NCBI GenBank assembly: GCA_036277615.1
Contig: DASUMQ010000355.1
Location: 1 to 10,598 of the forward strand
DNA length: 10,598 bases
Direction: 5' to 3'
Source of the DNA: RPQJ01 sp036277615
GTDB taxonomy: Bacteria; Pseudomonadota; Gammaproteobacteria; Steroidobacterales; Steroidobacteraceae
Each line of letters begins with the position of its first letter. Within the stretch, counting starts at the first letter, position 1. Position numbers and translations under genes: made by a program. The notes below the pieces were generated by a model. It saw only the letters and a program-made list of their open reading frames with translations. It had not been told where the DNA came from and searched no databases. Shown piece after piece: positions 1 to 5,012 of the stretch.

Positions 1-254
1 ACGATGCCGTTGTATTCGAATGCGAAACGTCGCGCGTGACTCGCGAGGTCCAGCGGTGAAGTCGCCTCGCCCGGCGCGGGAAAGGCGGCACTCTGCTCGG
101 CGAGCAGCGTGTTGAACTCCTTCACGTAGCCCTGGTACAGCTCGAGGTGCAGCTCGATCGCGCGCTGCGACAGGCCCGTGACCGCGGTGAGGTCGAATTC
201 GCGGGGCTCGTAGGGACCGGCCGTGGCGGCCCCGGGCGGCGTCAGCTTCGTCAT
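1..254 (-). CDS. Fe/Mn superoxide dismutase-like protein, N-terminal part (3' end outside window)
   Basis: Reading on the minus strand from the ATG at 254 gives 84 complete codons that run off the window edge. The protein begins MTKLTPPGAA. It contains GLSQRAIELHLELYQGYVKE (about residues 27-46) and ARRFAFEYNGI (74-84). These match the first two helices of iron/manganese superoxide dismutases: an N-terminal metal-binding His after the first helix (here probably His36 in the ELH context), then the R-R-x-x-x-E-[FY]-N-G segment that in this subfamily precedes the second metal His. It lacks the K-H-H-x-x-Y signature of E. coli SodB, so it fits the divergent SOD branch with an LYQGYV motif. The expected role is conversion of superoxide to H2O2 and O2. 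No strong ribosome binding site is seen. It diverges from the histidine kinase gene. The remaining metal ligands (second His, Asp, third His) lie outside the window, so catalytic competence cannot be judged. Confidence 0.7.
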   Translation of the reverse strand, partial: MTKLTPPGAATAGPYEPREFDLTAVTGLSQRAIELHLELYQGYVKEFNTLLAEQSAAFPAPGEATSPLDLASHARRFAFEYNGI

Positions 255-424
255 GTCGCACCGCCGGTGCGGAACAGCCGACGCGCGTCTCGAATATGGG
301 TCATCGGTGAATCCTCGAATGAGTGAGCCGGCACGGCCGCGCCGGTGCCGCCATGATGCGCAGCCCGCACGCATCGAGGCGTCGGCAGCGCCCGGCGCCC
401 CGTGTAGGAGCCGGGCCCGTCCTA
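255..424. other. Divergent intergenic region between SOD-like gene and histidine kinase
   Basis: This stretch separates the divergent starts and holds the upstream sequences of both genes. Visible structure is limited to an imperfect GC-rich inverted repeat at 329-350 with arms CGGCAC and GTGCCG. It could be an operator or just GC-rich dyad symmetry. I found no convincing -35/-10 pair for the SOD-like gene. An open frame extends from the kinase gene back through here to 323, but its Arg/Pro/Ala-rich translation looks non-coding. Confidence 0.4.
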
Positions 425-453
425 TGGACAGTCGTGAACCGAGCGCATACAAA
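425..453 (+). promoter_or_regulatory. Sigma-70-type promoter of the histidine kinase gene
   Basis: TGGACA at 425-430 (5 of 6 to TTGACA) is followed by exactly 17 bp and TACAAA at 448-453 (4 of 6 to TATAAT). Transcription would start near 460, leaving a leader of about 20 nt before the ATG at 479. The spacing and the fit to the chosen start support both calls. It is a sequence match only. Confidence 0.55.
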
Positions 454-478
454 AGGATCAAGCAAGGCACGGAGTCGC

Positions 479-1891
479 ATGGGTCGCTGGCGCATATTCG
501 GACTCACAACCGTGCTGTCCGTCGTGTTTCTCGCGAGCCTGTTCCTCATCGCCGAGGCAGGCCGCGTGCGGCTGCGCGCGGCGTCCGAACAGATGCAGGA
601 GGCCATGTCACGCCGGATCCTCGTCGGCGACCTGCGCCGGCAGGTGGCGGAGTCGGCGCTCGCGATGCGCAGCTTTCTGCTCACCAGCCGGCACGAGTAC
701 CTCGACCCGCTCGAGCGCTCGGGGCGGGACATCAGCCGGACCGCCGAAACGTTCATGCTGAGCTATGCGGGCACGCCCGACGACGCTGCCGCCACGGCGC
801 GCCAGCTGCGCTATCTCGCCGGAATGCAGGCCGGCGCGACGCTCTCGGTGATCTCCCTGTATGAATCGCGCGGCCCGGCTGCGGCACTCGACCTGGCGCG
901 AGCGCAGGCCTCGGGCAGCGATCCCCTGGATGAGTTCCTGGCGGTGGCCGGCAAGCTCGAGCGCTACGAGTCCGTTCGGGTCGGTGAGACGCGTGCGAAG
1001 TGGCAGCGCGAGCAGCGGCTCGCCCGGCGGATTGCGGTCGCCGGCACGCTCGTCACCATCGTCCTGGTGCTGAGCGCGTCGTTGATGGTGCTCGGCGCGC
1101 TGCGGCGGCACCGCGAGGGGCTGGCGCAGATCGAGCGCCGCAAGGACGCGCTCGAGGCGGAAGCCGCGACCAGGGCGGCCGAACTCAATGAAGTCTACGG
1201 ACACCTGCAGAGCGTGCAGGAGCAGGAGCGTTCGCGCCTCGCGCGCGGATTGCACGACGAACTCGGCGGCTTGCTGCTCGCCGCCCGCATGGACGTCACC
1301 TGGGTCAAGCATCATGCGCGCGATGCCGATCCCCAGGCGCTCGCGGCCCGCATCGACCGCATCCTCGACGTGCTCGACCAGGGCATCGACCTCAAGCGCC
1401 GCGTGATCGAGGAACTGCGTCCCACCCTGCTCGACAACATGGGGCTGGTCGCCGCGATCCGCTGGCAGGTCGACGAGGCCTGCAAACGTGGACGATTGCA
1501 TTGCTCTTTCCACGTGCCGGAGCACGAGCCCGAGGTCACGCCGCGGACTGCAATCGCGCTGTTTCGCGTGGTACAGGAGGCGCTCACCAACGTGCAGAAG
1601 CACGCGCACGCGAGCCGCGTCGACGTGACGCTCGAGGCGGCCGCCGATCACCTGCTGCTGGCGATCGTCGACGACGGAGTGGGCATCGGGCCCGAGGCGC
1701 ACGGCAAGGCGCAGTCGCACGGTCTTGCCGGCATGAAGCACCGCATCGTCGCGCTCGGCGGCACGCTGACCGTCGGTCGACCGCCCGAGGGCGGGACCGA
1801 GGTACGGGCCATCGTGCCGAACGGCATCGGTGCAGTGCGTGAGGAGCCGACGCGCGCGGCCCTGTCGAGAGTGACGCGACGCCTGTCCTGA
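479..1891 (+). CDS. Membrane sensor histidine kinase, CHASE3 sensor / HisKA_3-HATPase (NarX/DegS-like class)
   Basis: A 470-residue kinase. Residues about 5-25 form a first membrane helix. Residues about 30-180 are a helical extracytoplasmic region resembling CHASE3 (a conserved R-S-F-L-L-T-S-R-x-E-Y-L-D-P stretch). A second helix lies at about 188-209, followed by a charged coiled-coil linker. The kinase core has the HisKA_3 H-box ERSRLARGLHDELGG with the phospho-acceptor at His259, an N-box VVQEALTNVQKHAHA, a G1 box DDGVGIG and a second glycine motif HGLAGMKHRI. In this class the kinase autophosphorylates on His and passes the phosphate to a response regulator, usually a LuxR/NarL-type one. 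The signal is unknown. The frame is open back to 323, but I chose the ATG at 479. There GGAG lies 4 nt upstream, the first membrane helix begins at once, and a promoter sits at 425-453. The gene converges on csbD with 4 nt between stop codons. The nearest regulator, the receiver at 2225-2641, lacks an output domain, so the pairing is uncertain. Confidence 0.9.
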   Translation: MGRWRIFGLTTVLSVVFLASLFLIAEAGRVRLRAASEQMQEAMSRRILVGDLRRQVAESALAMRSFLLTSRHEYLDPLERSGRDISRTAETFMLSYAGTPDDAAATARQLRYLAGMQAGATLSVISLYESRGPAAALDLARAQASGSDPLDEFLAVAGKLERYESVRVGETRAKWQREQRLARRIAVAGTLVTIVLVLSASLMVLGALRRHREGLAQIERRKDALEAEAATRAAELNEVYGHLQSVQEQERSRLARGLHDELGGLLLAARMDVTWVKHHARDADPQALAARIDRILDVLDQGIDLKRRVIEELRPTLLDNMGLVAAIRWQVDEACKRGRLHCSFHVPEHEPEVTPRTAIALFRVVQEALTNVQKHAHASRVDVTLEAAADHLLLAIVDDGVGIGPEAHGKAQSHGLAGMKHRIVALGGTLTVGRPPEGGTEVRAIVPNGIGAVREEPTRAALSRVTRRLS

Positions 1892-1895
1892 TCGC

Positions 1896-2141
1896 TCAAT
1901 CCGCTGGATATGCGGTTGACGGCGCGGTTGCGTTGTCGTCGCCGAACTCGGCGTCTTCCCAGGCTTTCACCTGCTGGTCGGCTTCTTCTTCCGTGACGCC
2001 GTAGGCTTCCTGCAGCTTGCCGAGCAGCAGGTCCCGGCGGCCCTCGATCACGTCGAGCTGGTCGTCGGTCAGCTTGCCCCACTGCATGCGTATGCGCCCG
2101 CGCAGTTGTGTCCAGTTGCCCAGCACGGTTTCCCAGTTCAT
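1896..2141 (-). CDS. CsbD family stress-response protein
   Basis: An 81-residue protein opening MNWETVLGNWTQLRGRIRMQ, followed by WGKLTDDQLDVIEGRRDLL. The pattern W-x-Q-L-[RK]-G-x-[IV]-[KR]-x-x-W-G-K-L-T-D-D and a G-K-L-Q-E-x-Y-G-x-x-x-E-E-A helix are diagnostic of the CsbD-like fold (four-helix bundle, YjbJ/CsbD). Members are abundant under general stress and stationary phase in many bacteria; the biochemical role is not known. The frame is open upstream to 2180, but the ATG at 2141 is preferred. GGAG stands 7 nt before it (2149-2152) and family members normally start with M-N-W or similar. The acidic, Ala/Thr-rich tail from about residue 66 is likely disordered. The gene lies 83 bp downstream of the receiver gene on the same strand and may be co-transcribed with it, since I found no clear promoter in the gap. 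Confidence 0.88.
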   Translation of the reverse strand: MNWETVLGNWTQLRGRIRMQWGKLTDDQLDVIEGRRDLLLGKLQEAYGVTEEEADQQVKAWEDAEFGDDNATAPSTAYPAD

Positions 2142-2224
2142 CCCATCACTCCGATGAAAAAACGACAACGGGGCGAGCAATTAGTGCACGAACCTCCGCG
2201 TGATCACCTTTAGCCGGGCCCTCG

Positions 2225-2641
2225 CTATTGCACCGATTCCGACAACTCCTGCAGGACAGCCGGCAGGCGATCGTAGTCGCGCGATTTGTCGAGGAAGTGC
2301 CGGGCGCCGAGAGCAAATGCAGTCTCCCGATACGCACCGATGGCGAAATTCGTGAACACGATGACGGCTGGCCCGGTGCCGCGGCGCTGCAGGGCACGCA
2401 GCACGCCGAAGCCGCTGCCGGTGTGCAACTGCAGGTCGAGGATCACGGCGTCGACGTCTCCCGCGTCGAGTCGCGCAACGGCCTCGGGCTCGGTGCCCGC
2501 CGTACCGACCAGTTCGATGTTGGGCAGGTCCTCGACCAGTTCGCTGATGCGTTGAACGAGCAGCGGTGAATCCTCGACCAGCAGCACGCGCAGCGGCTGC
2601 TGCCCGCGCTCGCGGCGCTCTCGATGGGACAAAGGCGTCAT
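2225..2641 (-). CDS. Single-domain (CheY-like) response regulator without output domain
   Basis: A 138-residue protein made almost only of a receiver domain (about residues 17-135). Its acidic pocket is E23-D24 (LLVEDSPLL), the phospho-acceptor is Asp69 in VILDLQL, the switch Thr is Thr97 in IVFTNFA, and the conserved Lys is Lys119 in FLDKS. No HTH or enzymatic domain follows, so it should act through protein-protein contact or as a phosphate sink, unless its output partner lies elsewhere. Close relatives with the T-N-x-A-x-x-x-Y-R and F-L-D-K-S signatures are commonly annotated as response regulator transcription factors, but none of that output region exists here. The start is uncertain: the ATG at 2641 begins just before the domain but lacks a clear ribosome binding site. 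An in-frame GTG about 30 nt upstream and an ATG at 2731 are alternatives. It lies upstream of csbD on the same strand and diverges from the BON lipoprotein gene. The histidine kinase at 479-1891 is the obvious candidate partner by proximity. Confidence 0.88.
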   Translation of the reverse strand: MTPLSHRERRERGQQPLRVLLVEDSPLLVQRISELVEDLPNIELVGTAGTEPEAVARLDAGDVDAVILDLQLHTGSGFGVLRALQRRGTGPAVIVFTNFAIGAYRETAFALGARHFLDKSRDYDRLPAVLQELSESVQ

Positions 2642-2965
2642 GCGAGTGGATGCCTGGTGAGCGGACACGGCAGGGCTCGCTTCGGGGGACGAAGGCGGGC
2701 CGAAGCGGGTGGTCCTCTCGATTCGATGCATCACGTGGCCGGCGTCCGGTCTGTCCTTTGCGGGCGGAAAATTCGCACCGTTTCGTTGATGATGTATCTC
2801 CCGCCGACCATGGGTCGCGGCAGCGGTTGCCACTCCGCCCGGTGGTCGGGAGCTTCGCTCAGCCGATGTGAGTTTCCGCCTACGAATGGACGGAGCAGCG
2901 GGCGAAACCAGCCCCTGCAACTGCCCGATGCGCTCGGGGTCTAACCGGTTCAGGGGCCTGCGCTC
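2642..2965. other. Gene-free stretch between receiver gene and BON lipoprotein gene
   Basis: About 320 bp without a believable gene. Open frames cross it on both strands, but their Arg/Pro/Gly-rich translations look like by-products of high GC. It should hold the promoter of the receiver gene (minus); I could not find a good -35/-10 pair or a sigma-54 motif for it. Near the right end is the 8-bp palindrome AACCGGTT at 2943-2950, about 16 bp before the sigma-54 core. Sigma-54 promoters need an upstream activator site, usually 80-200 bp away, and this stretch is the natural place for one. Confidence 0.5.
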
Positions 2966-2981
2966 TGGCATGGGCCTTGCA
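2966..2981 (+). promoter_or_regulatory. Sigma-54 (RpoN) -24/-12 promoter of the BON lipoprotein gene
   Basis: The sequence TGGCATGGGCCTTGCA matches the -24/-12 consensus TGGCACG-N4-TTGCW with one mismatch. The invariant GG (2967-2968) and GC (2979-2980) are separated by exactly 10 nt. Transcription would start near 2992, giving a leader of about 33 nt that includes the ribosome binding site. This implies dependence on RpoN and an ATP-using enhancer-binding protein, neither of which is encoded in the window. Confidence 0.7.
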
Positions 2982-3009
2982 CCCCCGATCCTGTTTTCAA
3001 ACACTCGGC

Positions 3010-3017
3010 AAGGAGAG
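3010..3017 (+). promoter_or_regulatory. Ribosome binding site of the BON lipoprotein gene
   Basis: AAGGAGAG lies 7 nt before the ATG at 3025 and is the strongest Shine-Dalgarno match in the window. It settles the start against an in-frame ATG at 2977. That upstream codon overlaps the sigma-54 core and would add residues ahead of the lipoprotein signal. Confidence 0.8.
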
Positions 3018-3024
3018 CCTTTAC

Positions 3025-3576
3025 ATGAAACAAGCAGCCTGGACGGCCCGCGTGGGCCTGGTGATCGTCGCGCTGGCCCTCGGCGCGTGCTCGGCAACGC
3101 GGACTCAGCAGTCGGCCGGCGAAGTCGTCGACGACAGCGTCCTGACTGCCAAGGTCAAGACGGCCCTCATCGAGGACCCCGTCACCAAGGCGGGACAGAT
3201 CGACGTCGAGACGTACCGCGGCGTCGTGCAGCTCGCGGGCGTCGTCGATTCGCAGGAAGCGAAGGCACGCGCGGTGGAGCTGGCGCGTGCGGTGTCGGGC
3301 GTGCAGGAAGTGCGCAACGACCTCAGGGTCGGCGACGCGGACCAGTCGGTCGGCCAGACGGTCGATGACGGCGTGATCACGACGCAGGTCAAGGCGAAGC
3401 TGATCGCCGACTCGCGGACCGACGCGTACAAGATCAACGTCGATACGCAAGGAGGCGTGGTGCAGCTGAGCGGTTTCGTCGACAACGACGAAGCCAAGCG
3501 CACCGCCGGCGAAGTGGCGCGCTCGGTGAGCGGCGTCCGCGACGTCGACAACGACCTCGAGATTCGCAAGGAGTGA
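3025..3576 (+). CDS. BON-domain lipoprotein (two BON domains, OsmY/DolP-like)
   Basis: A 183-residue exported lipoprotein. The signal peptide (residues 1-21) ends in the lipobox LALGAC, with Cys22 as the acylated residue. Ser at position +2 predicts sorting to the outer membrane. Two BON domains follow, at about residues 36-103 and 114-180. Each starts with D-D-[SG]-[VI]-[LI]-T-x-x-V-K, has a central [GR]-G-V-V-Q-L-[AS]-G strand with the conserved Gly, and ends V-S-G-V-[QR]-[ED]-V-x-N-D-L. The duplication is plain at sequence level. BON proteins such as OsmY and DolP (YraP) act in the periplasm or at the outer membrane and help envelope integrity under osmotic or other stress; binding of anionic phospholipid is known for DolP. 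The gene is transcribed alone, from the sigma-54 motif, and ends before a GC-rich hairpin. Confidence 0.9.
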   Translation: MKQAAWTARVGLVIVALALGACSATRTQQSAGEVVDDSVLTAKVKTALIEDPVTKAGQIDVETYRGVVQLAGVVDSQEAKARAVELARAVSGVQEVRNDLRVGDADQSVGQTVDDGVITTQVKAKLIADSRTDAYKINVDTQGGVVQLSGFVDNDEAKRTAGEVARSVSGVRDVDNDLEIRKE

Positions 3577-3585
3577 CCTGACGGC

Positions 3586-3619
3586 GGCGCACGGTCCGGA
3601 GAGGTCCGGGCCGTGCGTC
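3586..3619. terminator. GC-rich hairpin between convergent genes (probable bidirectional terminator)
   Basis: Arms 3586-3599 and 3606-3619 form a continuous stem of about 14 bp, including G-U wobbles, with the 6-nt loop AGAGGT. It sits between the stops of the BON lipoprotein (3576) and the AI-2E family gene (3636). No T-run follows on either strand. It may therefore work with Rho or as an RNA-stabilising structure rather than as a textbook intrinsic terminator. Confidence 0.5.
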
Positions 3620-3635
3620 CCTTCCAGCACTGCGG

Positions 3636-4829
3636 CTAGCCGCCGCTCTCCGCGCGAGAACCGGCCACGCGCCGATAACGCCGCGCATTGGCGCGCAACC
3701 ATTCCGACGCACGCATCCGCACCGTTTCCGGATCGGTCTCGACCTGCTCGGCGCTGCGGCTCCGTGCGATTTCCTGCGCCGCGGCCTTGACCGACACCAG
3801 CAACGGCATCGCGAGCGCGATTCCGGGCACGCCCCACAGCCAGCCGCCGAACCACAGGCCAAGCAGCACCACGGGCGGGCTGATGTCCAGGCGCCGCCCG
3901 ACCAGCACCGGTTGCAGCACCTGCCCTTCCAGCGTCGTCAGCAGCAGGTACGTGCCCGCCACCCAGACGGCCTTGCCGACGCCGTCGAACGACACCAGCG
4001 CCACGACCGTGAGCAGCAGCAGCGTCGTCGCCGAGCCGGCGTAAGGAATGAAGTTCAGCACGAACGCGATCAGGCCCCAGAGCAGCGGGTTGGGCATGTC
4101 GAGCCAGTACATCGTGATCGTGGTGCCGACGCCCAGCACGAGGTTGCTCACCGTCACCGCGCCGAAGTATTGGCCGAGTTCGCCCCGCACGCGCAGGAAG
4201 ATCGCGCCGGCGCCGCGCCACGGCGCGCCGGGTGGACCGTTGCGACCGAGCGAGGCGAGGTCCGTCGCGAGCAGGAACAGCGTCAGGAACAGCATGCTGA
4301 CGATCGCGATGATCCATTCCTGCGTGCTCTCGACGAAGCCTTTCGACTCCAGCGCAACCGGTGTCGGTTCCTCGCTGCGCCCCGGGTCGGGCGTCGTCAT
4401 GCGCTCGGCCTGGGTCGAGACCGACTCGACCTTGGCGATGAACCGTACGAGCGGGCGCAGCTTGCGCTCGAGTTGCGCGAACGTCGACGGCGCGGTGTCG
4501 AGCCACTCTCGCGCCGGCTCCCAGGTCGCGCTGAGCGCCGCGCCCACGAGGGCCAGCAGCACCGTCATCACGAGCGTCGCGGCGGCGATGCGCGGAATGC
4601 GATGACGCGCCAGCAGTTCGACGATCGGCGACAGGATCAGGGCCAGGAAAGTCGCGAACAGGACCGGCACGACGGCCGACTGCGCGAACTTGAGCGCGCC
4701 GATCAGCGCGACGCCGGCGAGCAGCATCACCGCATAACGCATCCTGGGCGACCGGGCCGGCGGCGCGGCCGCGGCAGGTGCCGACGGCGGAGACGGCTCG
4801 GCGCGAGGTTCGTGCATGGAGACGGCCAT
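3636..4829 (-). CDS. AI-2E family transporter (PerM/TqsA-like integral membrane protein)
   Basis: A 397-residue membrane protein with the family layout. A Pro/Ala-rich cytoplasmic N-terminus (to about residue 30) is followed by two to three helices (about 31-73 and 80-102). A long polar segment (about 103-170) comes next, then helices at about 171-189, 225-245 and 248-282. The conserved C-terminal block runs from EGQVLQPVLVGRRLDISP through LGLWFGGWLWGVPGIALAMPLL. LNFIPYAGS (259-267) and this C-terminal block are the hallmarks of the family. TqsA exports the signal autoinducer-2 in E. coli; other members (PerM, YdiK and Na+/H+-antiporting homologues) have different or unknown substrates, so no cargo is assigned. 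The start is unsure: GTG at 4865, ATG at 4829 and ATG at 4817 are in frame and none has a good ribosome binding site. I use 4829. It follows plsB on the same strand after 183 bp. Confidence 0.88.
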   Translation of the reverse strand: MAVSMHEPRAEPSPPSAPAAAAPPARSPRMRYAVMLLAGVALIGALKFAQSAVVPVLFATFLALILSPIVELLARHRIPRIAAATLVMTVLLALVGAALSATWEPAREWLDTAPSTFAQLERKLRPLVRFIAKVESVSTQAERMTTPDPGRSEEPTPVALESKGFVESTQEWIIAIVSMLFLTLFLLATDLASLGRNGPPGAPWRGAGAIFLRVRGELGQYFGAVTVSNLVLGVGTTITMYWLDMPNPLLWGLIAFVLNFIPYAGSATTLLLLTVVALVSFDGVGKAVWVAGTYLLLTTLEGQVLQPVLVGRRLDISPPVVLLGLWFGGWLWGVPGIALAMPLLVSVKAAAQEIARSRSAEQVETDPETVRMRASEWLRANARRYRRVAGSRAESGG

Positions 4830-4876
4830 GCGACCCAGTATCCGGCTCGTCTGGCTCGACCGCACACTCCGCGCTC

Positions 4877-4894
4877 GGTAGGTGCCGTCCTACC
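4877..4894. repeat. Small perfect hairpin upstream of the AI-2E family gene
   Basis: GGTAGG (4877-4882) and CCTACC (4889-4894) pair perfectly around a 6-nt loop. With one bulged C the stem extends outwards by a few pairs. It would lie in the 5' leader of the AI-2E family mRNA. It could be a leader structure or an operator dyad; no function can be assigned. Confidence 0.4.
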
Positions 4895-4968
4895 CGACTG
4901 CACGCGGGCCTCCCGCATTGGCGACGCAACGGGCAGCGTAATTTACGCCACATGCCGCTCCCCCAATT

Positions 4969-5002
4969 GGGCGCGCCCGTCAAGGCCGCGCCCTTCTTTT
5001 TT
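4969..5002 (+). terminator. Plus-strand intrinsic terminator with no plus-strand gene upstream
   Basis: GGGCGCG (4969-4975) pairs perfectly with CGCGCCC (4987-4993) across an 11-nt loop. TTCTTTTTT (4994-5002) follows directly. This is the only textbook stem-plus-U-tract structure I saw in the window. It points along the plus strand, opposite to both neighbours (plsB ends at 5013 and the AI-2E family gene starts at 4829, both minus). It may end an unannotated small RNA from 4830-4968, or stop antisense transcription before plsB. On the minus strand no T-run follows, so it is a poor plsB terminator. Confidence 0.6.
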
Positions 5003-5012
5003 CCCCGGCGGA

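Noticed and set aside
323..478. Extension of the histidine kinase frame upstream to an ATG at 323
   Set aside because: The extra 52 residues are Arg/Ala/Pro-rich without a domain. They would overlap the promoter at 425-453, and the first membrane helix begins directly after the ATG at 479.
2823..2836. Minus-strand GG-N10-GC spacing that might serve the receiver gene
   Set aside because: Only the spacing fits. The -24 and -12 boxes (CGGAG and CCGC) are far from consensus, so it is likely chance in GC-rich DNA.
2642..3097. N-terminal extension of the receiver frame across the whole intergenic region
   Set aside because: The translation is low-complexity and Arg/Pro-rich and would run through the sigma-54 core and into the BON lipoprotein gene on the other strand.
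4930..4950. Possible minus-strand sigma-54 motif (TGGC ... ACGC) for the AI-2E family gene
   Set aside because: The GG-N10-GC spacing is met, but the -12 box is ACGC rather than TTGC and the rest of the -24 box is off. It coincides with a palindrome that explains the pattern as well.
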